64,000 nt of DNA from Cryobacterium gelidum (GTDB lineage Bacteria > Actinomycetota > Actinomycetes > Actinomycetales > Microbacteriaceae): assembly GCF_004403985.1 (NCBI RefSeq), contig NZ_SOHL01000003.1, positions 364,453 to 428,452 of the forward strand, in the 5' to 3' direction. A program made the translations under genes and the position numbers. Positions 1 through 8,439 of this stretch are shown piece by piece. A model generated the notes under the pieces. That model made no database searches. It saw only the letters and a list, made by a program, of their open reading frames with translations, and had not been told where the DNA came from. Position 1 is the first letter of the stretch. Each line of letters begins with the position of its first letter.

Positions 1-615
1 CTCTCCCTGCTCGTGGCGGCCTCCCTGCTCATCCGCCAACGCGACTATAAGCGGATGCTCGCCTACTCCAGCATCGAACACATGGGTCTGATGGCGATCG
101 GTGTCGCCATCGGACCGGCCGCGCTGCCCTCGGTACTGCTGTACATTCTGGGCCACGGCCTGATCAAGGCGACCCTGTTCGTGATCTCCGGACGCATCCT
201 CTCGGTCGAAGGCACCCCGGTGATCTCGGACGTGCGCGCCCTGCTGATACGACGGCCTGGCCTCGCCGTACCGTGGCTCATCGCCATGGCCGCCATCGTC
301 GGTTTTCCGCCGTTCAGCATCTTCTTCTCCGAAATCGGCATCTTCATGGCCGGCTGGTCGGTGGGCCTCGGCGGCGTCGTCGCAGCGGCCCTCATGCTGC
401 TGCTCGTGATCTTCGCCGCGTTCACCCGACTGACCGTGCAGATGACCATCGGCGCTCCCCCGGAGGGCGTTGCGTTCACGCCCGACTACTCGGCCCACGG
501 GCCACGCCTGCCGATCATTCTGGCCCTGGCGACGACGGCGACGGTCGCGTTCGTCGCCGAACCGGTCGGCACCCTGCTGCTGCAGGCCACAGCTGTTCTG
601 GGAGGTACCAACTGA
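1..615 (+). CDS. Hydrogenase-4/complex I antiporter-like membrane subunit (HyfF/HycQ-like), 3' part
   Basis: This is the C-terminal part (about 204 residues) of a polytopic proton-translocating subunit of the NuoL/M/N-MrpA-HyfB/F superfamily; the 5' end lies outside the window. The stretch RDYKRMLAYSSIEHMGLMAI, near residue 15, is the conserved lysine-containing loop and helix of HyfF-type subunits. At least four hydrophobic segments follow. The stop overlaps the start of the next gene (TGATG), so the two are translationally coupled. The order, antiporter-like subunit then NuoCD-like subunit, matches the hycQ-hycE pair of mycobacteria (Rv0086-Rv0087), so HycQ-like is the most precise name. 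The function of the complex is unknown. Confidence 0.85.
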   Translation, partial: LSLLVAASLLIRQRDYKRMLAYSSIEHMGLMAIGVAIGPAALPSVLLYILGHGLIKATLFVISGRILSVEGTPVISDVRALLIRRPGLAVPWLIAMAAIVGFPPFSIFFSEIGIFMAGWSVGLGGVVAAALMLLLVIFAAFTRLTVQMTIGAPPEGVAFTPDYSAHGPRLPIILALATTATVAFVAEPVGTLLLQATAVLGGTN

Positions 616-2147
616 TGACTGACGAGCAAACGCCCCACGACCCGGCCGCCGACACGAACCTGGCTGCTGGCGGGGCCGAACTGCGCCACCTCGACCGCTC
701 CAGACTAACGAGGGAGGCCGGCGCACTGCTGGATGCCGGCAGCCGCCTGGCCCTGGTCGCCTGCCACGAGGACGATGACGACTTTCGCATCGTCTATTCC
801 TTCGTCGGAGTCACCCCGTCGCAACGCGCCGACCTCTCGGTCAGGGTGCCGCGGGACGATGCCTGGATCCCCAGCCTCGCCGAAATCTCCCTGTCGGCCG
901 GTAACTTCGAGCGCGAACTACGCGACTTGTATGGCGTCGTTCCCCGCAACCACCCGCAGCCGCACCGCCTGGTGCGCCACGGCCACTGGCCGCGCGGCTG
1001 GTACCCGATGCTGCGTGCCAACGCCGTCGTGCCCGAGTTCGAGCCCGACGTCGAATCGTTTCCGTTCGTGCCCGTGGAAGGCCCCGGCGTCTACGAGATT
1101 GCAGTCGGTCCCATCCACGCCGGCATCATCGAGCCGGGTCACTTTCGATTCTCGGTCGTCGGCGAGACCATCGTGCGCATGGAAGCCCGCCAGTGGTATC
1201 TTCACCGCGGCGTCGAGAAGGTGTTCGAGGGCAAGACCGCCGCCGCGGGAGTGCTTTTGGCCGAGCAGATCAGCGGTGACACCGCCGTCGGCCACTCCCT
1301 CGCCTACGTCATGGCCGTCGAGCAGGCCGCCGGTATCGAGGTCTCCGAGCCCGACCGGCTGCTGCGCGCCCTGCTACTGGAGCTCGAACGGTTGTACAAC
1401 CACGTGACCGACCTCGGTTCCCTCGCCAATGACGTGGGCTTCGGCATCATCGACGCCCATGCGCAGGGTTTGCGCGAGCAACTGCTGCGCATCAACAAAT
1501 CGGTCACCGGGCATCGCCTGCTGCGCGGCGCCCTCAGCGTCGGCGGCACGCGGGTGAACGCACTCCCCGATGCGGCCGAGCTCACCAGCGTGAGCGCGGC
1601 CATGGCCGAACTGGTCGGCATCACGCTTGGCCACGCCATCGTGCGCGGTCGTTTCACCGGCACTGCCCGGCTCTCCAACGGGCACGCGACCACGATCGGA
1701 ACCCTCGGCTACGTCGCCCGCGCGTCCGGCATCGCTACGGATGCTCGCACCCAGCATCCGTTCGTCAACCTCGGTGAGGTCTTCCACGTCGTCACCGAGG
1801 AGGGTGGCGATGTCCTAGCCCGGTACACCGTGCGCGCCCGCGAGGTGGAAGTCTCCACCGCCCTCGCCCTGGACCTGTTGCGGCGATTGCACGGCCACAC
1901 CGGAACGGCCTTCATCGTGAATCCGACGTCGGCCGGCACCGGGCTGGGCCTGGTGGAGGCGTGGCGCGGGACAGTCACCCACCGGGTCGAACTCGCCGCA
2001 GACGGCACGCTCGCCCGGGTAAAAATCGTCGACCCGTCGTTCTTCAACTGGCCCGCCGTACCGCACGCCCTGTCGGAGACGATCGTTCCTGACTTTCCGC
2101 TGGCCAACAAGAGCTTCAACCTCTCCTACGCCGGAAACGACCTGTAG
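615..2147 (+). CDS. NuoCD/HycE-like large subunit lacking Ni-Fe ligands
   Basis: This 510-residue protein starts at the ATG in the TGATG overlap, preceded by GGAGGT at 601-606. Residues about 40-125 form a NuoC (30-kDa) domain with the FERELRDLYGV signature. Residues about 165-510 form a NuoD/hydrogenase large-subunit domain ending in VPDFPLANKSFNLSYAGNDL. True Ni-Fe hydrogenases have two CxxC motifs here, but this protein has a single cysteine in all, inside the NuoC part (VACHED). The usual first cysteine motif reads EQISGD, and the C-terminal DPC motif reads DPSFFNW. It therefore cannot hold a Ni-Fe centre and is NuoD-like in that sense. Length and context match mycobacterial HycE (Rv0087). 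No small-subunit gene follows, so any 20-kDa partner must lie upstream. Confidence 0.88.
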   Translation: MTDEQTPHDPAADTNLAAGGAELRHLDRSRLTREAGALLDAGSRLALVACHEDDDDFRIVYSFVGVTPSQRADLSVRVPRDDAWIPSLAEISLSAGNFERELRDLYGVVPRNHPQPHRLVRHGHWPRGWYPMLRANAVVPEFEPDVESFPFVPVEGPGVYEIAVGPIHAGIIEPGHFRFSVVGETIVRMEARQWYLHRGVEKVFEGKTAAAGVLLAEQISGDTAVGHSLAYVMAVEQAAGIEVSEPDRLLRALLLELERLYNHVTDLGSLANDVGFGIIDAHAQGLREQLLRINKSVTGHRLLRGALSVGGTRVNALPDAAELTSVSAAMAELVGITLGHAIVRGRFTGTARLSNGHATTIGTLGYVARASGIATDARTQHPFVNLGEVFHVVTEEGGDVLARYTVRAREVEVSTALALDLLRRLHGHTGTAFIVNPTSAGTGLGLVEAWRGTVTHRVELAADGTLARVKIVDPSFFNWPAVPHALSETIVPDFPLANKSFNLSYAGNDL

Positions 2148-2206
2148 CGATGGCCTCACTGCGCGAAGTAGCCGCGAGCGATGAGGTGATCACATAAGCG
2201 ACACGG

Positions 2207-2233
2207 GCCGACAGTTGTCTGACTCCTGTCGGC
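2207..2233. terminator. Inverted repeat between convergent hycE-like and arsR genes
   Basis: GCCGACAG (2207-2214) pairs perfectly with CTGTCGGC (2226-2233) across an 11-nt loop. It lies between two convergent genes and could serve both strands, but no T-tract follows on either side, so termination is only inferred from position. Confidence 0.4.
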
Positions 2234-2249
2234 ACAGCGTACCGAGACG

Positions 2250-2585
2250 CTATTCCTTCTCGAGGTGCTGGAGCATGGCGTGCGAGTCGGTCAGGTTGGC
2301 CAGCACCATGCGCTTGGCCGCCGCCAGCAACTCGACCGCGCTCGGGTCTCGCAGGGCATAGAAGATGGAGTTGCCCTCGCGGCGGGTCGCGACCACGCCA
2401 GCGCGGCGCAGCACGGCGAGCTGCTGTGAGAGGTTGGACAGCTCGCAGCCGAGCCCTTCAGCCAGCGAACCCACCGAACGTTCCCCGGCAATGAGCTGCT
2501 CCAAAACCTGCACGCGCAATGGATGCCCGAGCGACTTGAACAACTCGGATTTCAATTGCGCGGCGGGGAGACCAGAAGACATCAC
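2250..2585 (-). CDS. ArsR-family winged-helix regulator (Rv0081-like)
   Basis: This small regulator has 111 residues from GTG 2585 or 110 from the adjacent ATG 2582. The winged helix-turn-helix spans about residues 10-85. The recognition helix (SNLSQQLAVLRRAGVV) and wing (ATRREGNSIFYAL) closely resemble Mycobacterium tuberculosis Rv0081, which heads the hyc-like operon there. The metal-binding ELCVCDL box of classical ArsR proteins is absent (CELSNLSQQ instead), so it is unlikely to sense As, Cd or Pb through that site. Here it converges on the hycE-like gene, and control of that operon is inferred from conserved proximity. No Shine-Dalgarno is visible and the -10 is very close, suggesting a leaderless mRNA. 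Confidence 0.85.
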   Translation of the reverse strand: MMSSGLPAAQLKSELFKSLGHPLRVQVLEQLIAGERSVGSLAEGLGCELSNLSQQLAVLRRAGVVATRREGNSIFYALRDPSAVELLAAAKRMVLANLTDSHAMLQHLEKE

Positions 2586-2591
2586 AGCTTT

Positions 2592-2597
2592 AGTATA
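2592..2597 (-). promoter_or_regulatory. Candidate -10 box of the arsR gene (leaderless)
   Basis: TATACT reads on the minus strand six bases before GTG 2585, which would place the transcript start at or near the start codon. The surrounding 2586-2620 stretch is unusually AT-rich for this window. No convincing -35 is visible. Confidence 0.4.
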
Positions 2598-2642
2598 TCG
2601 CTACTTTATAATTCCTTCATTTAGATGATGCCGCGACGCGGG

Positions 2643-3491
2643 CTACGGCCGACGCAACACCCCATCGTTGGCGAGAGCCCTCGTGTAACCGAGGCTGTTT
2701 CCGAGCGCGTTCGGGTGAAAGTTCGCCACCGCAAACGGGTTCAGCGGATCAAATGCGAAGTACGGAATCCCGGATCCGATACCGTGTCCGGCGAATTCCT
2801 GTGCGGCGTCGACAAAGCGGATGCGCGGAGTCGCCATGGCCGCGACGGACCCGGCGATGACGCCGTTCAGGGCGTCGGTCGCCGTGTTCAGCAGATCGCC
2901 GAGCGGGGAGAAACCGGGTTTGAACTGGCGCGGGTAGCTCAGTACCGCGATCTTCGCCTGCGGGACGGCCGCCGCCACGGCTGAATAGGTGGCCACGAGC
3001 TTCGGGGCGAGAACACCCAGCGCGGCCAGGCTATTATCGATGGCGCCGCTGCAGACCGGGCTGGTCGGGTCGGGGGCGCACGCCGCCAGAACGGCGTTCG
3101 AGCCGGCATCGATGCCACCGACGGTTATGGTCACCAGGGCGGTGCGCGTGCTGACACCGCGGAGCTGCGCCGGGATATCCGCCGTGCTGGCGCCGGAGCA
3201 GGCCTGGTTGGCGACCAGCCGATACGGGCTGACCAGGGCCGCGATCGCCGGGTAGCTCGCCCGCTTGCTGCGCAGGCACAAGGTGCCGTCGCTCGCGTAC
3301 GGCGGGGCTCCCTGACCGGCCGTGAATGAGTCACCGAGAGCGACATAGCCCAGAGCGGATGCCGCACTGGACTGTGCGCTGGACTGTGCGAGCGCCGGAG
3401 CGGTTGCCACGCCCGCGACCAGGCCGACGGTGAGCAGGGAGAGGGCGCCGAGGCGCGACAGGAAGCGCACGATTAACCGATGATTTGCCAT
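2643..3491 (-). CDS. Secreted SGNH/GDSL hydrolase
   Basis: A 282-residue exported esterase/lipase-type protein. ATG 3491 is chosen because a signal peptide begins there: MANHRLIVRF, then a hydrophobic core ending ATAPALA before QSS. A TTG 36 bases upstream would add an implausible leader. Block I is YVALGDSFTAG (Ser nucleophile) and block V is NFHPNALG (His). Four cysteines in the mature part (TLCLR, NQACSG, LAACAP, PVCSG) could form two disulfides, as in extracellular actinobacterial lipases of this type. Block III, normally GGND, reads GGID, so the oxyanion-hole Asn is replaced. The substrate is unknown. The pnp terminator separates it from the pnp operon. Confidence 0.85.
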   Translation of the reverse strand: MANHRLIVRFLSRLGALSLLTVGLVAGVATAPALAQSSAQSSAASALGYVALGDSFTAGQGAPPYASDGTLCLRSKRASYPAIAALVSPYRLVANQACSGASTADIPAQLRGVSTRTALVTITVGGIDAGSNAVLAACAPDPTSPVCSGAIDNSLAALGVLAPKLVATYSAVAAAVPQAKIAVLSYPRQFKPGFSPLGDLLNTATDALNGVIAGSVAAMATPRIRFVDAAQEFAGHGIGSGIPYFAFDPLNPFAVANFHPNALGNSLGYTRALANDGVLRRP

Positions 3492-3561
3492 GCGCTGAAC
3501 GGTAAACCCGGTGCGGGAAGTCGGCAAGGCATGGTCGCGGTTCTGCAGGCCCGCAGGCGCG

Positions 3562-3590
3562 AAAAAGCCCGCACTGCAAGCAGTGCGGGC
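3562..3590 (-). terminator. Rho-independent terminator of pnp
   Basis: A perfect 10-bp stem, GCCCGCACTG (3567-3576) with CAGTGCGGGC (3581-3590), and a 4-nt loop. On the minus strand it is followed by TTTTT (3566-3562). It lies about 70 bases past the pnp stop codon. Confidence 0.88.
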
Positions 3591-3659
3591 CTTCCGTCTA
3601 CCCGACCGACCTGGCGAGAGGTGATCGGGAGATCTAGTGGGGCAGGTTGGACCGGGGTG

Positions 3660-5948
3660 TTACTGCTCGGTCGAAGCGTCTGCGCTGTCGGAAGCCGCAG
3701 CGCGACCTTCGGTGTCAGCAGCCTCGTCGAGCACCGGGGCGAGCGACAGCTTGCCACGGTCATCGATCTTCGTGATTTCCACGAGAACCTTCTGGCCGAC
3801 GCCGAGCACGTCTTCGACGTTCTCGACACGCTTGCCACCTGCAAGCTTACGCACCTCAGAGATGTGCAGCAGACCATCCTTGCCCGGAAGCAGCGAGACG
3901 AAGGCACCGAACGCGGCGATCTTGACGACGGTTCCGAGGAACTGCTCACCGACCTCGGGGTTGGTCGGGTTCGCGATGGCGTTGACCTGGGCGCGAGCGG
4001 CCTCGGCCGACGGTCCGTCGACGGCGCCGATGTACACGGTGCCGTCTTCCTCGATCGAGATGTCGGCACCGGTGGTGTCCTGGATCGAGTTGATGGTCTT
4101 GCCCTTCGGGCCGATCAGCTCGCCGATCTTGTCGACGGGGATCTGCACGCTGATGACGCGGGGCGCGGTGGGCGCCATCTCGTCGGGAGCGTCGATCGCC
4201 GCGTTGAGCACGGAAAGGATCGTGGTGCGGGCGTCTTTCGCCTGCGTCAGCGCGCCAGCCAAAACCGAGGCGGGGATGCCATCGAGCTTGGTGTCGAGCT
4301 GGATCGCGGTGATGAATTCGCTCGTGCCGGCCACCTTGAAGTCCATGTCGCCGAGAGCGTCTTCGGCGCCGAGGATGTCGGTGAGGGCCGCGTAGCGGGT
4401 CTGGCCGTCGACGGTGTCGCTGATCAGGCCCATGGCGATGCCGGCGACCGGGGCGCGCAACGGCACTCCGGCGTTCAGCAGCGACAAGGTGGAGGCGCAG
4501 ACGGAACCCATCGAGGTGGATCCGTTGGAGCTGAGCGCCTCGGAGACCTGACGGATGGCGTACGGGAACTCCTCACGCGTCGGCAGGACCGGAACCAGGG
4601 CGCGCTCAGCGAGCGCTCCGTGACCGATCTCGCGGCGCTTGGGCGTTCCGACCCGACCGGTTTCACCGGTGGAGTAGGGCGGGAAGTTGTAGTTGTGCAT
4701 GTAGCGCTTCTTGGTGACCGGGTTCAGCGAATCGATCGACTGCTCGAGCTTGAGCATGTTCAGAGTGGTGACTCCCAGAATCTGGGTTTCGCCGCGCTGG
4801 AAGATGGCCGAGCCGTGCACGCGCGGGATGACCGCAACCTCGGCGTCGAGCGGACGGATGTCCGCCAGCCCGCGACCGTCGATACGGATGCCCTCGTCGA
4901 GAACGCGGGAGCGCACGACGAGCTTGGTGACCGACTTGTACGCCGCATTGACCTGGTTGTTGGCGCTCGCGTCGAGCTGACCGGCGTCGACCTTGGCGGC
5001 GATGGCGGTCTTGACGGATGCCTTGAGCGCGTCGTCGGCGTTCTGGCGTTCGACCTTGTCGGCAATCGCATAGATCGTCTTGAGCTGGTCGTAGGACAGC
5101 GCGGCGACGGCGTCATAGGTCGCCGGCTGGTACGGCGGAAACAGGGCGAAGTCGGCGGTCGGCTTGGCGGCAGCGTCGGCTACCTGCTGCTGTGCGAAAA
5201 CGAGCTGCTTGATGAAGGGCTTGGAGGCCTCAATGCCCTGAGCGACAACGGCTTCGTTCGGCGCAATGGCGCCACCCTTGATCAGGTTCCAGGCGGCGTC
5301 GGTCGCTTCGGCCTCGATCATCATGATCGCGACGTCCTGCGCGCCGGCGGCATCCGTGACCACGCGGCCGGCGACGACCATGCTGAACACAGCATCGTCC
5401 AGCTGCGAGTGCTTCGGGAAGGCGACCCACTGGCCGCCACCGTTCTCGTCGGGGATCAGGGCGACACGAACGCCACCGATCGGTCCGGAGAACGGAAGAC
5501 CGGCGAGCTGGGTCGACATCGAGGCCGCGTTGATGGCGAGAACGTCGTAGAGTTCGTCGGGCTCGATGGCCAGGACGGTGATGACAACCTGGATCTCGTT
5601 GCGGAGACCGTCGACGAACGACGGGCGCAGTGGCCGGTCGATCAGACGGCAGGTGAGGATCGCGTCGGTCGAGGGACGACCCTCGCGACGGAAGAAGCTG
5701 CCCGGGATGCGGCCGGCAGCGTACATGCGCTCTTCGACGTCAATGGTGAGCGGGAAGAAGTCGAAGTTGTCCTTCGGCTGCTTGCTGACGCTCGTGGCGG
5801 AGAGCAGCATCGTCTCTTCATCGATGTACGCGGCGGCAGAGCCCTGCGCCTGCTGGGCGAGACGCCCGGTTTCAAAACGGATGGTGCGCTTGCCGTACTT
5901 GCCGTTATCGATAACGGTTTCGGCGAACGTGATTTCTGGACCCTCCAT
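3660..5948 (-). CDS. pnp: Polyribonucleotide nucleotidyltransferase (PNPase)
   Basis: A 762-residue phosphorolytic 3'-5' exoribonuclease of RNA turnover. Two RNase PH domains flank an all-helical linker. A KH domain follows at about residue 600 ([19 protein letters not shown]) and an S1 domain at about 666-738 ([20 protein letters not shown]), then a short acidic tail. The start is ATG 5948 ([16 protein letters not shown]), because AAAGGAG lies 11 bases upstream on the minus strand; the frame stays open to 6044 but that extension has no family counterpart. A strong terminator follows at 3562-3590. rpsO, its usual neighbour, is about 2 kb upstream with a permease between. Confidence 0.97.
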   Translation of the reverse strand: MEGPEITFAETVIDNGKYGKRTIRFETGRLAQQAQGSAAAYIDEETMLLSATSVSKQPKDNFDFFPLTIDVEERMYAAGRIPGSFFRREGRPSTDAILTCRLIDRPLRPSFVDGLRNEIQVVITVLAIEPDELYDVLAINAASMSTQLAGLPFSGPIGGVRVALIPDENGGGQWVAFPKHSQLDDAVFSMVVAGRVVTDAAGAQDVAIMMIEAEATDAAWNLIKGGAIAPNEAVVAQGIEASKPFIKQLVFAQQQVADAAAKPTADFALFPPYQPATYDAVAALSYDQLKTIYAIADKVERQNADDALKASVKTAIAAKVDAGQLDASANNQVNAAYKSVTKLVVRSRVLDEGIRIDGRGLADIRPLDAEVAVIPRVHGSAIFQRGETQILGVTTLNMLKLEQSIDSLNPVTKKRYMHNYNFPPYSTGETGRVGTPKRREIGHGALAERALVPVLPTREEFPYAIRQVSEALSSNGSTSMGSVCASTLSLLNAGVPLRAPVAGIAMGLISDTVDGQTRYAALTDILGAEDALGDMDFKVAGTSEFITAIQLDTKLDGIPASVLAGALTQAKDARTTILSVLNAAIDAPDEMAPTAPRVISVQIPVDKIGELIGPKGKTINSIQDTTGADISIEEDGTVYIGAVDGPSAEAARAQVNAIANPTNPEVGEQFLGTVVKIAAFGAFVSLLPGKDGLLHISEVRKLAGGKRVENVEDVLGVGQKVLVEITKIDDRGKLSLAPVLDEAADTEGRAAASDSADASTEQ

Positions 5949-6289
5949 GTGGGGGTTTTCTCCTTTAGGTTTGCTTCTCGCCATGCTGGCGATGAAGGCT
6001 CGCGTGCCCATATGGCAGGCGAGTGGGACAGGGAGCAGTGTCAAACGGCGTAACCGCTGGCCATCAGAAGAAACTCACCACCACGTGCAAACCGTGTTGG
6101 AAAATCACCACCGACAACCAGCGTTCTACCGGGCCGCTCCAGATAACCGGCCAATCCCAAGATTAACCGCCTTAATTCTAACAGACCCTCCAGAAACCGT
6201 CGGTCCTGGCACGGCAGCAGGGGCGCGCGCATCGGCGTGGCCCGCGGTCGGTACCGAATGGGTCTTGGTGGCTGCCCCGGTCCCCGGCC
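5949..6289. other. 341-bp gene-free stretch upstream of pnp
   Basis: This lies between the permease stop and the pnp start. It must hold the pnp promoter and probably the permease terminator. The part around 6120-6185 is relatively AT-rich and is the likeliest promoter area, but I cannot single out a -35/-10 pair. A 10-bp palindrome TCGGTACCGA is at 6249-6258. I see no credible reading frame on either strand. Confidence 0.5.
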
Positions 6290-7804
6290 CTAAGGCTGGG
6301 TGACCGACGCTTTCGCGCTCTCCGCAAGGGCAGCACGCTGCTTGATGCCGAGCACGGAATGGCGACGACCGTAGGCGAAGTAGACAATGAAGCCGACGGC
6401 CAGCCAGACCGCAAACCGCGCCCAGGTGAGCGTGGTGAGGTTGAGCATCAGCCAGAAGCACAGCCCGGCCGACAGAATAGGCAGCACCGGCGAGAACGGC
6501 ACCTTGAAGGCACGAGGCAGGTCTGGTCGCTTCTTGCGAAGCACGACGACGGCGATGCTGACCAGAACAAAGGCCGACAGCGTACCGATGTTGATCATTT
6601 CTTCCAGCACGCCCACGTCGGTGAGCCCGGCGATGAGAGCGACGGCGGTGCCGGAAATGATCTGGATGCGGGCCGGAGTGCGGCGCTTCTCGCTCGTGAC
6701 GCTGAGCCAGCGTGGCAACAGACCGTCGCGACTCATCGCGAACAACACCCGGGAAAGACCGAGCAACAACACCATGATCACGGTTGTGAGGCCCACCAGG
6801 ATTCCGAGGGAGATAACCTGCGCGGCCCACCCGGCGCCGACGGCAACAAATGCGGTCGCCAAGGAGGCATTGGGGTCATCGGCCAGCACCGTGTACGGCA
6901 CCATGCCGGTGAGCACCAAGCTCACGCCGAGGTAGAGCACGGTGACGATGGCGAGGCCGGCGAAGATGCCGCGCGGCAGGGTCTTCTGCGGGTTCTTCAC
7001 CTCTTCGGCGCTCGTGGCCACGACGTCGAAGCCGATGAACGCGAAGAAGACCAGGGAAGCGCCGGCGAGCAGGCCGAACAGGCCGTACTGGGCGGGAGCC
7101 GCACCGGTCATGAAGGAGAACAGCGACTGCATCCAGACATCATCGCCGCCGCCGGTCGTGGGAACTTCGGCCGGAATGAACGGGGTGTAGTTTTTCGGAT
7201 TAATGAAGAAAGCCCCGACGACGATGACGAAGACGACGATGGCGACCTTGATGATGGTGAAGACGCTCGCAACCCGAGCGGAGAGCTGAGTGCCGAGCAC
7301 GAGCAGCGCGGTGAAAATGGCCACGATGACGAAGGCACCCCAGCTGACGTCGAGCCCCAGCACGCTGATCGTAGAAGGAACGTTCCAGCCGGCCAGGTCG
7401 AACACTGTGCTGAGGTAGATGCCCCAATACTTGGCGATCACGGCAGCAGCGGTAAGCATCTCGAGGATCAGATCCCAGCCGATGATCCAGGCGAGCAGCT
7501 CGCCGAGGGTGGCGTAGGTGAAGGTGTAGGCGGAGCCGGCGACCGGCACAGCGGAGGCAAACTCGGCATAACACATGATGGCGAGGGCACAGGTGAAGGC
7601 GGCCAGCAAGAAGGCGAGCGTGACAGACGGACCGGCATAACTGCCCGCTGCCTTGGCTCCGACCGAGAAAATGCCCGCGCCGACAGCCACGGCGACACCC
7701 ATGATCATGAGGTCCCAGGTGCCGAGGGTCCGTTTGAGACTATGGCCCTTCTCCAGCGAGTCTGCGATGGAATCTTCAATACTTTTGATGCGCCAGAGAC
7801 TCAT
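6290..7804 (-). CDS. APC-superfamily cationic amino acid permease
   Basis: A 504-residue inner-membrane transporter with 12 or more hydrophobic segments. The N-terminus (SIEDSIADSLEKGHSLKRTLG followed by TWDLMIMGVAVAVGAGIFSV) and the block AEFASAVPVAGSAYTFTY are typical of the CAT/YhdG group of amino acid:cation symporters. Basic amino acids are the usual substrates, but substrate cannot be read from sequence. It lies between rpsO and pnp on the same strand, behind the rpsO terminator, so it likely has its own promoter in 7805-7940. No strong Shine-Dalgarno precedes ATG 7804. Confidence 0.88.
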   Translation of the reverse strand: MSLWRIKSIEDSIADSLEKGHSLKRTLGTWDLMIMGVAVAVGAGIFSVGAKAAGSYAGPSVTLAFLLAAFTCALAIMCYAEFASAVPVAGSAYTFTYATLGELLAWIIGWDLILEMLTAAAVIAKYWGIYLSTVFDLAGWNVPSTISVLGLDVSWGAFVIVAIFTALLVLGTQLSARVASVFTIIKVAIVVFVIVVGAFFINPKNYTPFIPAEVPTTGGGDDVWMQSLFSFMTGAAPAQYGLFGLLAGASLVFFAFIGFDVVATSAEEVKNPQKTLPRGIFAGLAIVTVLYLGVSLVLTGMVPYTVLADDPNASLATAFVAVGAGWAAQVISLGILVGLTTVIMVLLLGLSRVLFAMSRDGLLPRWLSVTSEKRRTPARIQIISGTAVALIAGLTDVGVLEEMINIGTLSAFVLVSIAVVVLRKKRPDLPRAFKVPFSPVLPILSAGLCFWLMLNLTTLTWARFAVWLAVGFIVYFAYGRRHSVLGIKQRAALAESAKASVTQP

Positions 7805-7940
7805 GCGTGGTGGGGTCCGATCCGTTTATTACCGACCCTCCATGCTAGCGCTCGAGGGTCCGCATGCGACCGGGCGAGGTTTTTTGGGTCGGCATCTCCG
7901 TGTGAATCTGGCCAGAGGCATCCGTTTTCACAACGCGGGG

Positions 7941-7981
7941 TAAACAAAACGGGCCGCCACCTGCAAGGTGACGACCCGTTT
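7941..7981 (-). terminator. Rho-independent terminator of rpsO
   Basis: AAACGGG (7947-7953) pairs with CCCGTTT (7975-7981), and inner CACCT pairs with AGGTG. On the minus strand the stem runs into a T-rich CCCGTTTTGTTTACC tail. It lies about 45 bases past the rpsO stop. Confidence 0.82.
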
Positions 7982-8024
7982 GTAAGAAGTTCGCGTTATC
8001 AACGCTGCATTCGCTGGAAGAACG

Positions 8025-8294
8025 TTAGCGACGCAGGCCGAGGCTGCCGATCAGTGTGCGGTACCGAGTAATGTCGATGTCCGACAGGTAACCGAGCAGA
8101 CGGCGACGCTGACCAACCATAAGAAGCAGGCCACGACGTGAGTGGTGGTCGTGCTTGTGCTCTTTCAGGTGCTCCGTGAGGTCGAGAATGCGCTGCGTGA
8201 GCATTGCAATCTGAACTTCCGGGGACCCGGTGTCGCCTGGGTGGGTAGCGTACTTTTCGATGATCGCCTTCTTAGCATCTGGTTCGAGTGCCAT
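8025..8294 (-). CDS. rpsO: 30S ribosomal protein S15
   Basis: An 89-residue primary 16S rRNA-binding protein of the small-subunit platform. The whole length matches S15: [21 protein letters not shown] at the N-terminus, then [26 protein letters not shown] and a C-terminal [15 protein letters not shown] 8294 gives the exact family length and has AAGGGGA about 10 bases upstream; an in-frame upstream extension to 8318 is not supported. The transcript ends at the 7941-7981 terminator. An extended -10 box (8385-8393) would give a leader of about 80 nt, long enough for S15 autoregulation, though no specific structure was identified. Confidence 0.98.
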   Translation of the reverse strand: MALEPDAKKAIIEKYATHPGDTGSPEVQIAMLTQRILDLTEHLKEHKHDHHSRRGLLLMVGQRRRLLGYLSDIDITRYRTLIGSLGLRR

Positions 8295-8384
8295 AAAGTG
8301 GGATCCCCTTTCTCTCACTGCGCGGTGCCCTTGGCTGAATGCCTGAGCTCTCTTTATCCGCGGCCGTTGAACGGCAACCTACAT

Positions 8385-8393
8385 ACTTTAGCA
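8385..8393 (-). promoter_or_regulatory. Candidate extended -10 promoter of rpsO
   Basis: On the minus strand TGCTAAAGT is an extended -10 (TGn + TAAAGT). It would start transcription near 8377, about 83 nt before the rpsO ATG. No clear -35 is visible. Confidence 0.4.
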
Positions 8394-8439
8394 GAGTGGG
8401 CGGCCGACGCGGTCACGCTGGGCGAATTTGAGACCCGTC

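Noticed and set aside
273..614. N-terminal extension of the NuoCD-like protein upstream of ATG 615
   Set aside because: The extension is an Arg/His-rich shadow of the HyfF-like gene, and GGAGGT directly precedes ATG 615.
615..2147. Active Ni-Fe hydrogenase large subunit
   Set aside because: Both CxxC ligand motifs are absent.
3480..6053. An 857-codon open frame on the plus strand opposite pnp
   Set aside because: Its product is low-complexity Arg/Gly/Asp-rich with no motif, while the opposite strand encodes PNPase over the same length. It is a GC-driven antisense frame.
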